Shown here: in pieces, positions 1 through 7,983 of the stretch
Layout: each line of letters opens with the position of its first letter
Numbering within the stretch: the stretch's first letter is position 1
Source: Betaproteobacteria bacterium
Lineage (GTDB): Bacteria; Pseudomonadota; Gammaproteobacteria; Burkholderiales; SG8-41
DNA: 52,705 bases
Direction of reading: 5' to 3'
Assembly (NCBI GenBank): GCA_025363435.1
Contig: JANYDY010000009.1
Coordinates: 1 to 52,705, forward strand
Made by a program: the position numbers and the translations under genes
Notes under the pieces: model-generated
Told to the model about the DNA's origin: nothing
Seen by the model: the letters and a program-made list of their open reading frames with translations, nothing else
Databases searched by the model: none

Positions 1-527
1 CCGAATTCGGTCGATAGTGATTTGGTGATGTTCAGGAGCGCGCTATTGGTGATGCCGCTGCCGAACATGTACGGATCGGGTTCCTTGCCGGCGCCGCCGA
101 TGGTGTTGATGATGCGGCCCCATTTTTTCGCTTTCATGAGCGGGTAGACGAGGCGGATCGCGCGCATGAAGCCGAACAACTTGGTTTCGAGTTGTTCTTT
201 CAATCCGTCGTCGGTCATCGCTGCATAACGGCCCGAGTACATCTGGCCGGCGTTGTTGATCAGGATGTCGACGGTGCCGAACTGTTTGACGGTTTCATCG
301 ACCAGCTTTTTGATATCGGCTTCTTTCATCATGTCGGCGACAATGCACTTGATGTCACCGCCGGTTTGTTTGGCCAACTCGGCGCGGGTTTTTTCCAGCG
401 TCTCGGCTTTGCGGCCGCAGATCATCACGCGCGCGCCTTCTTCGAGGAATTGACGCGCGGTTTCGCGGCCGATGCCGCGGCTGCCGCCGGTGACAATTGC
501 GACGCGGCCCTTGATTCCCATATCCAT
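1..527 (-). CDS. SDR-family oxidoreductase, atypical active site (3' end outside window)
   Basis: The N-terminal 175 residues of a short-chain dehydrogenase/reductase are visible; the C-terminus runs off the left edge. The NAD(P)-binding motif TGGSRGIG is at residues 13-20 and NNAG at about 88-91, so the Rossmann fold is complete so far. The start ATG (527) has GAGGAG eight bases upstream, and the gene lies 29 bp behind the Bug gene at 557-1525, so the two probably form an operon. Oddly, the canonical catalytic Ser and YxxxK motif are absent: the equivalent stretch reads GSGITNSALLNITKSL, with Ser/Gly where Tyr should be and Asn where Lys should be. It binds nucleotide by family inference, but ordinary SDR chemistry is doubtful and the substrate is unknown. 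Confidence 0.85.
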   Translation of the reverse strand, partial: MDMGIKGRVAIVTGGSRGIGRETARQFLEEGARVMICGRKAETLEKTRAELAKQTGGDIKCIVADMMKEADIKKLVDETVKQFGTVDILINNAGQMYSGRYAAMTDDGLKEQLETKLFGFMRAIRLVYPLMKAKKWGRIINTIGGAGKEPDPYMFGSGITNSALLNITKSLSTEF

Positions 528-556
528 GCTGATTGCTCCTCTGTGTGTCGGTAGTG

Positions 557-1525
557 TTATTCGATTTTGATGCCGGCAGCACGGACGATTTCGCTCCAGC
601 CGCCGATTTCGCGCGCAACGTAGTCGCCGAACTGCGCCGAGGTCAGGCGGTTGGTTTCGGCAGAGTTGGCGGCGAGGATTTCTTTGACTTTCGCCTGCTC
701 CATCGCTGCAGTGAACTCGGCGTGCAGTTTGGCGATGACGGCGCGCGGCGTGCCGGCCGGCGCCCACAAGCCGGAGTAGAGGCCGAGATCGAACTCGCCG
801 ACGGTCTCGGCGATCGTCGGCACGTCGGGCAGTTGCGGTGAGCGTTTCGGGAACGAGATCGCCAGCAGATGCAGCCGTCCGGCCCTGGATTGAGGCACCG
901 CCGCCGGGATGGTTGAAAACGCCACCGCGGTTTCACCGCCGATGACGGACGATGTCGCCGGTACGCTGCCTTTGAACGGCACGTGCGCGAGATCGATTCC
1001 GGTCATGCGCATCAGACGCACCATGCCGAGGTGGGTGATCGCGCCGCTGCCGGATGAGGCGTAGTTCAAAGTGCCCGGTTTCGTTTTCGCGAGTTCGATC
1101 AGCTGCGGCAGCGTGCGCACGTTGTGCGACGGGTTTGCGATCAATACCATCGGCGAACCGGCGACCAGCATGACCGGCGTGAAATCCTTGATCGCATCGT
1201 AGGACAATTTCGAATACAGCGACGGCGCGCTGCAATGCCCGCCAAGATCGTTCATCAGCAGCGTGTAACCGTCGGCCGGCGCTTTAGCGACGAGTGCGGC
1301 ACCCAGCGTGCCGCCGGCGCCGGCGCGGTTGTCGACGACGATCTGTTGACCGAGCACCTCGGTCAGGCGCTGCCCGATTGCGCGCGTGATGACGTCGGTG
1401 ATGCCGGCGGCCGGCCACGGCACGATGATGCGCACCGGTTTGTCCGGATAATTTTGCGCCTGCGCCGTGACAGTACAGACGACGCAGGTCAATACGACAG
1501 ACGCAATCGTAACGATGGTTCTCAT
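557..1525 (-). CDS. Bug/TctC periplasmic solute receptor (copy 1)
   Basis: A 322-aa tripartite tricarboxylate transporter receptor (Bug family), a periplasmic protein that binds carboxylate-type solutes. A Sec signal peptide (hydrophobic core, then AQA before QNYP) occupies about residues 1-24. Mature-domain hallmarks are YPDKPVRIIVPWPAAG, the VVDNRAGAGG loop, APADGYT and the late VPTIAE motif. The chosen ATG has GGAGGAGG just upstream; an upstream in-frame extension to 1723 lacks a Shine-Dalgarno sequence and would bury the signal peptide. It sits upstream of the SDR gene and is divergent from copy 2 at 1635. The ligand cannot be read from the sequence. Confidence 0.95.
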   Translation of the reverse strand: MRTIVTIASVVLTCVVCTVTAQAQNYPDKPVRIIVPWPAAGITDVITRAIGQRLTEVLGQQIVVDNRAGAGGTLGAALVAKAPADGYTLLMNDLGGHCSAPSLYSKLSYDAIKDFTPVMLVAGSPMVLIANPSHNVRTLPQLIELAKTKPGTLNYASSGSGAITHLGMVRLMRMTGIDLAHVPFKGSVPATSSVIGGETAVAFSTIPAAVPQSRAGRLHLLAISFPKRSPQLPDVPTIAETVGEFDLGLYSGLWAPAGTPRAVIAKLHAEFTAAMEQAKVKEILAANSAETNRLTSAQFGDYVAREIGGWSEIVRAAGIKIE

Positions 1526-1551
1526 GAGGCCTCCTCCAGGCTGAGCATTTG

Positions 1552-1602
1552 ATTGTAGCCGATTCATTCGCGGCGCCGGCTGCACAGGCAAGCGCATACA
1601 AT
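1552..1602. promoter_or_regulatory. Possible divergent -10 elements between Bug copies 1 and 2
   Basis: The 109-bp gap between two divergent Bug genes carries a TACAAT hexamer on each strand: 1597-1602 (+) facing the gene at 1635, and 1552-1557 read on the minus strand facing the gene ending at 1525. Neither has a convincing -35 box at 16-18 bp, so activator-dependent or weak promoters are the most that can be proposed. Confidence 0.3.
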
Positions 1603-1634
1603 CACGACTTCGCGTCAGTGGCGGGTGGCGGAGC

Positions 1635-2606
1635 ATGAAGGCTGCAATGATTGGGGCGCCGGCGATCGTTATTGCCGCGGGTCTTTTTGCGGGCAGTGTC
1701 TGCGCGCAACCGTTTCCGGCCAAGACCGTGCGCTACCTGATGCCGCAGCCGCCCGGCAGCGGCGCCGATACCATCGGTCGCATCGTCGCAGATGGCTTGA
1801 GTCAGGTCTTCGGCCAGAATGTCATTGTCGATAACCGCACCGGTGCGGCCGGCAATATCGGCGCGGAGATTGCCGCGCATGCGCCGGCCGACGGTTACAC
1901 CATTGTGCAGGTGAGTTTGACGCATGCCGTCAACGCGAGCCTTTACCGCAATCTCAGTTACGATCTGCTGCGCGATTTCAGTCCGGTGACGCAGCTTGCG
2001 TCGTCGCCGTCGATTGTGGCAATCAATCCGGCGTTGGCGGCGAAGACGGTGGCCGAGCTCGTCGCGCTTGCCAAAGCCAAACCCGGCGCCATCAACTATG
2101 CGTCGGCCGGCAGCGGCAGCTCGACGTTTCTGTCGACCGAACTCTTCAAACTTACGGCCGGCATCAATATGCTGCATATACCGTATCGCGGCGGCGGCGA
2201 GGCGATCACTTCGGTGCTTGCCGGCGAGACCTCGGTTTATTTTTCGCCGGTATCGACCGCGCTGCCGCATGTGCGCGGCGGCAAGCTGCGCGCGCTGGCG
2301 GTGACCACCGCGAAGCGTCTGCCACTGCTCGCCGATCTGCCGACGCTGGCCGAGGCCGGTTATGCGGGCGCCGAGAGCGGCAGCTGGTATGGCCTGCTGG
2401 TGCCGCTGAAAACGCCGCCCGCCATCATTGCGACCATACGCAACGCGACACTTGTCGCGCTGAACAAGCCGGAGACCAACCGGCGTTTGAACGAGCTCGG
2501 TTATGTCTTGATCGGCGACAAGCCGGAGGAATTTGCCGCGCATATGAAATCCGAAATCACCAAGCTCGGCAATGTCATCAAGCTGACCGGCGCCAGCGTC
2601 AATTGA
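1635..2606 (+). CDS. Bug/TctC periplasmic solute receptor (copy 2)
   Basis: A 323-aa Bug receptor with a Sec signal peptide ending near CAQ before PFPAKTVRY. Family landmarks are the VIVDNRTGAAGNIG loop, HAPADGYT, and YRGGGEAITSVLAGE, where many other copies here have the commoner PYKG. It most resembles copy 10 (19292-20254): both read GNIGAEIAA/GNLGAEIAA, KPGAINY, PYRGG and TAKRLP at matching places, suggesting a within-cluster duplication. GGCGGAG lies directly upstream of ATG 1635. The amidohydrolase gene follows 28 bp downstream, and then a third Bug gene, giving a receptor-enzyme-receptor operon. Confidence 0.95.
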   Translation: MKAAMIGAPAIVIAAGLFAGSVCAQPFPAKTVRYLMPQPPGSGADTIGRIVADGLSQVFGQNVIVDNRTGAAGNIGAEIAAHAPADGYTIVQVSLTHAVNASLYRNLSYDLLRDFSPVTQLASSPSIVAINPALAAKTVAELVALAKAKPGAINYASAGSGSSTFLSTELFKLTAGINMLHIPYRGGGEAITSVLAGETSVYFSPVSTALPHVRGGKLRALAVTTAKRLPLLADLPTLAEAGYAGAESGSWYGLLVPLKTPPAIIATIRNATLVALNKPETNRRLNELGYVLIGDKPEEFAAHMKSEITKLGNVIKLTGASVN

Positions 2607-2634
2607 CGGCGGCAGCGCAGGGGAGAGTAAAAAA

Positions 2635-3468
2635 ATGTTGATTGCCGACGCCCAGGTGCATATCTGGGGCGCCAATACACCGGCGCGGCCGTGGCCGCAA
2701 ACTGTATATGTGCCGCACCGGCCGCAGCCGCTGTCGCGCGACGAGTTGTTGCGCGAGATGGATGCCGCCGGCGTGCAACGCGCAGTGATCGTGCCGCCGG
2801 CGTGGGAGGGCGACCGCAACGATCTCGCGCTCGAAGCTGCGCGTTCGTCACCGCAACGCCTTGCGGTGATGGGGCGGCTCGATCTCGCCTCGCCGTCGGC
2901 ACGTGAAGCGATTGTCGGCCTGCGCGGCAGCGGCCTGCTCGGCCTGCGCGTGACTTTCAATTTTCCCGCGGTGCAGGCGCCGCTGCTTGAAGGGCGCGTC
3001 GACTGGCTGTGGCAGGCGGCCGAAAAGGCGTGCGTGCCGCTGATGGTGTTCGTGCCGCACGCCTTGATGCCGCTGATCGATGGCGTGGCCGAACGTCATC
3101 CGCAACTGAAACTGGTGCTCGATCATATGGGGCTGGTCGGCAAGACGCGCGGCGAGGCGGCGTTCGCCGATTTCGACAGACTGCTCGCACTGGCGCGGCG
3201 GCCCAACGTTGCGGTCAAAACCACCACGCTGCCGCTCTACGCCGCCGACGAATATCCGTACCGCAGCGTGCATCCCTACCTGCGCCGCGTTTTCGATGCG
3301 TTCGGCCCGCAGCGGGTTTTCTGGGGCAGCGATTTCACGCAGATAGCCTGCAGCTATGCCGAATCGGTGCGCATGTATACCGAAGAAATGCCGTGGTTGA
3401 ACGCGCACGATCAGGAATGGGTGATGGGACGCGGACTGTGTGCATGGCTGGATTGGCCCTTGTCGTGA
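2635..3468 (+). CDS. Amidohydrolase-2 family metal-dependent hydrolase (COG3618-like)
   Basis: A 277-aa TIM-barrel hydrolase of the amidohydrolase family 2 group, which includes lactonases and decarboxylases. The N-terminal DAQVHIW (residues 5-11) stands in the metal-binding DxHxH region, with Gln in place of the first His. The barrel-end histidine is H164 in VLDHMG and the terminal aspartate D233 in WGSDF. There is no signal peptide, so it is cytoplasmic. GGGGAGAG precedes the start ATG. The stop codon overlaps the GTG start of the next Bug gene by four bases (GTGA), indicating translational coupling. It probably hydrolyses or decarboxylates whatever the flanking receptors import; that link is inference. 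Confidence 0.85.
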   Translation: MLIADAQVHIWGANTPARPWPQTVYVPHRPQPLSRDELLREMDAAGVQRAVIVPPAWEGDRNDLALEAARSSPQRLAVMGRLDLASPSAREAIVGLRGSGLLGLRVTFNFPAVQAPLLEGRVDWLWQAAEKACVPLMVFVPHALMPLIDGVAERHPQLKLVLDHMGLVGKTRGEAAFADFDRLLALARRPNVAVKTTTLPLYAADEYPYRSVHPYLRRVFDAFGPQRVFWGSDFTQIACSYAESVRMYTEEMPWLNAHDQEWVMGRGLCAWLDWPLS

Positions 3469-4421
3469 GCGGCGTAAAAATCATCGGCATCTGCGTGCTG
3501 CTGATCGCGCAGGGCGCGGCGGCGCAAAGTTATCCGCTGCGCGCTGTGCGTATCATTGTCGCCAGCACGCCGGGCTCGGGGCCCGATGTTGTCGCGCGTC
3601 TCGTCGCGCAGAAGCTGACCGAACGTCTCGGTCAACAGGTAGTGGTGGAAAACCGCGCCGGTGTCGGCGGCAATCTCGGCGCCGAAGCGGTGGTGCGCGC
3701 TGCCCCCGACGGCTACACCTTGCTGCTCGAAATGGCGAGCCATGCCATCGGCGCCACGCTCTACAAAAATCCCGGCTACGATCTCACGCGCGATCTGGCG
3801 GCGATTGCGCCCATCGGTTCGACGCCTTCGCTGCTGGTGGTGCATCCGCGTCTGCCGGCCTCGAACGTGAAAGCGCTGATCGCGTTGGCGCAGTCGCGCC
3901 CGAACGAATTGCTGCTCGGCAGCGGCGGCGCCGGCACGCCGCCGCATCTGTGCGCCGAGCTGTTTCGCGCCGCGGCAAAAATCGCTTTCGTGCATGTGCC
4001 CTACAAAGGCATCTCACCGGCGTTGACCGATCTGACGTCGGGGCAACTGCATTTTGCGTTTACGTCATTGCCGGCCTCTCAGGCGCTGGTGAAGAGCGGG
4101 CGTCTGCGCGCGCTGGGGGTGACTTCGCGCGAACGTTCGGCGCTGGCGCCCGGGGTGCCGGCGATTGCGGAGACGCTGCCTGGCTTCGATGCGATTGGCT
4201 GGTACGGTCTTGCCGCACCCGCCGGCACCCCGGCAGCCATCATCGAGCGTTTGAATGCAACGACGCAGGCGGTGCTGGCGCTGCCGGAGCTGATCGCGCA
4301 ATTGCGCAATCAGGGCGCCGAACCGATGCGCGGTAGCGTCGCGGAATACCACGGTTTTGTGACAGCGGAAATCCGTAAGTGGGGCGAGGCGGTAAAGGCC
4401 GCAGACGCGCGCCCAGAATAA
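3465..4421 (+). CDS. Bug/TctC periplasmic solute receptor (copy 3)
   Basis: A 318-aa Bug receptor. I chose GTG 3465 because it overlaps the amidohydrolase stop as GTGA and gives a compact signal peptide ending AQGAAAQ before SYPLRAVRI; ATG 3444, seven codons upstream in the same frame, is an alternative. Landmarks are STPGSGPDVVAR, VVVENRAGVGGNLG, AAPDGYT and HVPYKG. The long open frame upstream (from 3009) is only the shadow of the amidohydrolase gene. It is the last gene of the 1635-4421 operon; the next gene has its own promoter. Confidence 0.93.
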   Translation: MSGVKIIGICVLLIAQGAAAQSYPLRAVRIIVASTPGSGPDVVARLVAQKLTERLGQQVVVENRAGVGGNLGAEAVVRAAPDGYTLLLEMASHAIGATLYKNPGYDLTRDLAAIAPIGSTPSLLVVHPRLPASNVKALIALAQSRPNELLLGSGGAGTPPHLCAELFRAAAKIAFVHVPYKGISPALTDLTSGQLHFAFTSLPASQALVKSGRLRALGVTSRERSALAPGVPAIAETLPGFDAIGWYGLAAPAGTPAAIIERLNATTQAVLALPELIAQLRNQGAEPMRGSVAEYHGFVTAEIRKWGEAVKAADARPE

Positions 4422-4493
4422 GTGCGCCTGCAGGGGCCGGCGCGGGCGGTTTGTCCATATTGACCGCGTCATAATTATGCGGTCGGCATTTGC

Positions 4494-4521
4494 TGGACGC
4501 GCTGCGCTACCGGCATATAAT
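4494..4521 (+). promoter_or_regulatory. Sigma-70-type promoter for the 4553-7013 operon
   Basis: A perfect -10 hexamer TATAAT (4516-4521) is preceded at 16 bp by TGGACG (4494-4499, 4 of 6 to TTGACA). It lies 32 bp upstream of the ATG at 4553, in the gap after the Bug operon, so it probably drives the three-gene envelope operon separately. Confidence 0.6.
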
Positions 4522-4552
4522 ATTTGCAGCCTGGCAAACGCAAGGGGGAAAC

Positions 4553-5284
4553 ATGGGAACAAAAGAGAGCCGGCAGGCGGCCGCGGGCCTGCTGTACCGG
4601 TTGATTGTCGTGCTGGTTCTGACCACGCTGTGCGGCGCAACCGGCGCGCAGGACAAGAATCGCGCGCCGGGGTTTTCGGTGCTGCCGAAAAATAGCAAAG
4701 TGGTTCTGATGCCGACCGACATCGAATTATTTTCGATCAGCGCCGGCGGCGTGCTTGAACCCAAGGCCGACTGGACGGAAGCCGCCAACAAGTATTTCAA
4801 GGCCGCGCTGGTGGAGAAAAAGAAATCGCTCGGTGCGACGACTGTTGAATTGAACGAACGCGACGCCGACGAGGTGGCGGAAATCAACACCCTGCATGCG
4901 GCGCTGGCGCGTTCCATTGCCCAGCATCATTTCGGCATGAGCGCGCTTCAACTGCCGACCAAAGAGGGCAAGCTCGACTGGTCGCTGGGTGAGGCGGTGC
5001 GTCCGGTCAAGGAAAAAAGCGGCGCCGACTACGCACTGTTCAGCTGGATACGCGATAGTTATGCCAGCGGTGAACGCGTTGCCAGCATGATCGTGCTGGC
5101 GCTATTCGGCGTAGGCGTCCCCGGCGGCGCGCAGATCGGTTATGCATCGCTGGTCGATTTGAATACCGGGCAAATCGTCTGGTTCAATCGTTTGTTGCGA
5201 CAAACGGGGGATTTGCGCGAACCGGCCAAGGCCGCCGAGACGCTTAATTCGCTGCTTGAGAATTTCCCCGGCCAGCAGAAGTGA
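4553..5284 (+). CDS. Secreted protein of unknown function, first gene of protease operon
   Basis: A 243-aa protein I do not recognise. ATG 4553 has AAGGGGGAAA just upstream; an in-frame ATG at 4490 lies upstream of the -10 box and is rejected. The first 33 or so residues form a signal sequence (LLYRLIVVLVLTTLCG core, then TGAQ). The mature part is soluble, with a charged segment around DWTEAANKYFKAALVEKKK and a C-terminal VDLNTGQIVWFNRLL motif resembling small lipoproteins that report on envelope status. The stop overlaps the GTG start of the M48 protease by four bases, so the two are coupled. A periplasmic partner or substrate-presenting factor for the protease is possible but unproven. Confidence 0.75.
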   Translation: MGTKESRQAAAGLLYRLIVVLVLTTLCGATGAQDKNRAPGFSVLPKNSKVVLMPTDIELFSISAGGVLEPKADWTEAANKYFKAALVEKKKSLGATTVELNERDADEVAEINTLHAALARSIAQHHFGMSALQLPTKEGKLDWSLGEAVRPVKEKSGADYALFSWIRDSYASGERVASMIVLALFGVGVPGGAQIGYASLVDLNTGQIVWFNRLLRQTGDLREPAKAAETLNSLLENFPGQQK

Positions 5285-6441
5285 ACCGGCGTGTAATTCT
5301 TGCCGCCGGCTGCCTGTGCGCGGCATGGCTGGCCTGTGGCAGCGCGTTTGCGCAGAAAGAGAAGGAGTGGGCTGCGCCGCCGCGTTTCGTGCGTCCTGAA
5401 ATTGCCACCGATGAGGGCGGGCTGTGGTCGATGATGGATCGTGAAGAGACGCGCTTGCGGCGCAGCCCGTTTTCCATACGCGATCCGGCGCTGCACGACT
5501 ATGTGCAGGATATCGCCTGCAGGCTTGCCGGTGAACATTGCGCGGATGTGCGCGTGCATCTCGTTCACACGCCTTTGTTCAACGCCAGCATGTCGCCCAA
5601 CGGCATGATGCAGGTGTGGACCGGTCTGATGCTGCGCGTTGATAATGAAGCCCAGCTCGCGGCGGTGCTCGGACATGAAATCGGCCATTATTTATCGCGC
5701 CATACTCTGGAGCGGCTGCGCGACATCAAGTCGCGCTCCGCCTTCGGGCAGTTTCTTGGCCTGTTCGGTCTGGTTGGCGCGGTCGGTCAGCTGGCAGTGC
5801 TCGCCAGCGCGTTTGCCTATTCGCGGGATCAGGAGCGCGAGGCCGACCGCATCGGTTTGATATTGATGCGTCAGGCCGGCTACGACCCGCTTGAGGCGTC
5901 CAAGGTATGGCGCAATCTGCAGCTTGAATTGAAAGCCCGCCCCGATGGCGACCCGTCGCGCACAAACCCGATGTTTGCCAGTCATCCGGCGTCCGAAGAG
6001 CGGCAGCAAACCCTGAAGACGCTGGCTGAGGCGGCGCCCGGCGGTTCCGCCTTTGAGGAACGCTGGAAGGAAAAACTCACGCCGTTCATGCGCGGCTGGC
6101 TGGCCGATGAAGTCAAGCGCGGCCAGCACGAGGAGAGTATTGCGCTTTTTACGCGCATGATCGCGTATGCACCGACGCGGCCCGAATTTTTCTGTGCGCG
6201 TGCCGACAGCTACCGTACGCGCGGCAAAGGCGAGGACTGGAAAGCGGCGCAGTCGGATTACGATGCGGCCATCAGCATCGGCGGTGAACCGGCCGAGACG
6301 CATCGCGGCCTGGCGGCTATCTATCGTCAGCGCAAGCAGCTGCCGGAAGCCAGGGCAAGTTTTCAGCGTTATCTCGAATTGGCGCCGGACGCGCCTGACG
6401 CGGCAATGATCAAAAGTTATATCGAGGAGAGTGGAACATGA
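5281..6441 (+). CDS. M48-family zinc metalloprotease with C-terminal TPR region
   Basis: A 386-aa exported M48 peptidase. The signal peptide (residues 1-25, ending SAFAQ) is followed by the protease domain with zinc ligands H132 and H136 in HEIGH (E133 catalytic) and the third ligand E187 in EREADRIGL. After about residue 260 comes a helical region with tetratricopeptide character (AETHRGLAAIYRQRKQLPEA). This layout matches the BepA/YfgC and LoiP group of periplasmic quality-control proteases. The start is GTG 5281, overlapping the previous stop, and the ATGA overlap with the lipoprotein gene at 6438 continues the coupling. The likely role is degradation of misassembled envelope proteins. Confidence 0.9.
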   Translation: MNRRVILAAGCLCAAWLACGSAFAQKEKEWAAPPRFVRPEIATDEGGLWSMMDREETRLRRSPFSIRDPALHDYVQDIACRLAGEHCADVRVHLVHTPLFNASMSPNGMMQVWTGLMLRVDNEAQLAAVLGHEIGHYLSRHTLERLRDIKSRSAFGQFLGLFGLVGAVGQLAVLASAFAYSRDQEREADRIGLILMRQAGYDPLEASKVWRNLQLELKARPDGDPSRTNPMFASHPASEERQQTLKTLAEAAPGGSAFEERWKEKLTPFMRGWLADEVKRGQHEESIALFTRMIAYAPTRPEFFCARADSYRTRGKGEDWKAAQSDYDAAISIGGEPAETHRGLAAIYRQRKQLPEARASFQRYLELAPDAPDAAMIKSYIEESGT

Positions 6442-7013
6442 GAAATCTTTTACTGATAGTTGTGGTGTCCCTGCTTGCTGGCTGCGTTTCAATGAGCAAG
6501 GTCGATTCGGGCGAGCAGAAAATCGGCGACCGCATGAGCGTAACGCTGGACGGCCCGTGGAACCGTATCAATGCGCCCGGGCTCGGCCCCGCCGAAATCT
6601 GGACCATGGAGGGTATGCCGGTCGATCAATTGCTGATTTATTCCGGCATCAAGAACGAACAGATTGTTCATGCCGCAAGAACCGGCACCGGTGCGCCGAA
6701 GAATTTTGCATTCCGCTCTAACATGTTGCCCGACGATATCGCGGCAATGTTCGAAGGCATGCTGACGCGCGACGGTTCGCGCTACAAGCTTGAAAAGCTC
6801 GAGCCCGTTACTTTCGGCGGTGTGAAAGGCTTGCGTTTCGAGTATTCGCTGACGCGCAAGATTGACAGCGTGCTGCTGATCGGCGTCGGTTACGCGGCCG
6901 TCAGCAAGGGCGAATTGTTTTCAATCTTGTATGCCGCGCCAAAATTGACTTTCTACCCGCGGCATATTGCGCGTGTCGAGCAAATCACGAAGAGCGCACG
7001 CATCAAGGAGTAG
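6438..7013 (+). CDS. Outer-envelope lipoprotein of unknown function
   Basis: A 191-aa predicted lipoprotein: MRNLLLIVVVSLLAGC gives a lipobox (LAGC) with Cys16 as the acylation site. The mature domain is mixed alpha/beta with no motif I can assign. Ser17 after the Cys suggests outer-membrane sorting. ATG overlaps the protease stop as ATGA. Three genes with 4-bp overlaps, all exported, suggest a functional complex around the M48 protease. The gene is convergent with Bug copy 4, whose stop is only 6 bp away. Confidence 0.8.
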   Translation: MRNLLLIVVVSLLAGCVSMSKVDSGEQKIGDRMSVTLDGPWNRINAPGLGPAEIWTMEGMPVDQLLIYSGIKNEQIVHAARTGTGAPKNFAFRSNMLPDDIAAMFEGMLTRDGSRYKLEKLEPVTFGGVKGLRFEYSLTRKIDSVLLIGVGYAAVSKGELFSILYAAPKLTFYPRHIARVEQITKSARIKE

Positions 7014-7018
7014 CCGGC

Positions 7019-7978
7019 TTATTGCTGGTCGCCTTTGATGCCGGCGGCCCTGATCACTTTGCCCCACTTGGCGATTTCATCCTGCACGAATGCAGTGTAT
7101 TGCTCGGCCGTGCTGCCGATCGGATCGGCGCCCTGAGTCGTTAACTGCGCGTGCAGGTCGGGGGACTTCAACGCGCGGTTGATGTCGGCGTTGAGTTTGT
7201 CGAGGATGGCGCGCGGCAGTTTTGCCGGCGCCGAGACGCCGGTCCATGTAGTGACTTCAAATCCCGGCACACCGGATTCCGCCACTGTCGGCAGATCGGG
7301 CACCGCGGGTGCGCGCTGCGCGCCGGTGACCGCGAGCGCGCGCAGCCGCCCGTTGCGCGCGTAATCGATGGCGGTAGGCATGTTGGCGAACATGATGGAG
7401 GTTTGCCCGGCGATCAGTTCGATTGCCGCCGGTCCGCCGCCCTTGTACGGCACGTGCACCCATTTCACGCCGGTCATGAATTGAAACAGCTCTGCAGACA
7501 AATGCACGGTGGTGCCGGTGCCGGAGGAAGCGAAGTTGATCGTATTCGGGCGCGTTTTTGAAAACGCGATCAACTGTTTTATCGTGCGCGGCGGAAACGA
7601 CGGATGTGTGACCACCACGTTCTGCGCTTCGGAGGCTTTTGATATGAAGGTAAAGTCGCGCGCCGGATCGAAATTGAGTTTCATTAATGCCGCATTGGTG
7701 GCGTGGCCCGGTGCGTTGAGCAGAATCGTGTAGCCGTCGGGGGCGGCGCGTGAAACCAGCTCGGTGGCGATCGCAGTGTTGGCGCCGGCGCGGTTTTCAA
7801 CCACGACAGACTGGCCGATGATTTCCGTCAATTTGATCGCCAGCGCGCGCGCCACCAGATCGTTGGAGCCGCCGCCCGAGAAGCCGACGTAAAAGCGGAT
7901 CGGCTTGGTCGGATAAGTTTGCGCCGCGGCGCCGGCGGCGATGCAAAGCAACAGCGCGGTAACGGCGGCGCGCAGCAT
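7019..7978 (-). CDS. Bug/TctC periplasmic solute receptor (copy 4)
   Basis: A 319-aa Bug receptor: signal peptide MLRAAVTALLLCIAAGAAAQ, then TYPTKPIRFYVGFSGGGSND. The GFSGGGSND loop (residues about 31-39) differs from the PxxPGG/PAGG seen in the other copies, hinting at a different ligand. The ATG is 5 bp after the stop of the alpha/beta hydrolase gene with no clear Shine-Dalgarno sequence, so translation probably depends on coupling. Longer upstream frames (to 8404) only shadow the hydrolase. Confidence 0.93.
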   Translation of the reverse strand: MLRAAVTALLLCIAAGAAAQTYPTKPIRFYVGFSGGGSNDLVARALAIKLTEIIGQSVVVENRAGANTAIATELVSRAAPDGYTILLNAPGHATNAALMKLNFDPARDFTFISKASEAQNVVVTHPSFPPRTIKQLIAFSKTRPNTINFASSGTGTTVHLSAELFQFMTGVKWVHVPYKGGGPAAIELIAGQTSIMFANMPTAIDYARNGRLRALAVTGAQRAPAVPDLPTVAESGVPGFEVTTWTGVSAPAKLPRAILDKLNADINRALKSPDLHAQLTTQGADPIGSTAEQYTAFVQDEIAKWGKVIRAAGIKGDQQ

Positions 7979-7983
7979 CGTGA

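Noticed and set aside
192-554. 120-aa plus-strand frame over the SDR gene
   Set aside because: It is the antisense shadow of a gene with strong family motifs and a ribosome site.
2848-3408. 186-aa minus-strand frame in the amidohydrolase gene
   Set aside because: Antisense shadow in high-GC DNA, no ribosome site or recognisable domain.
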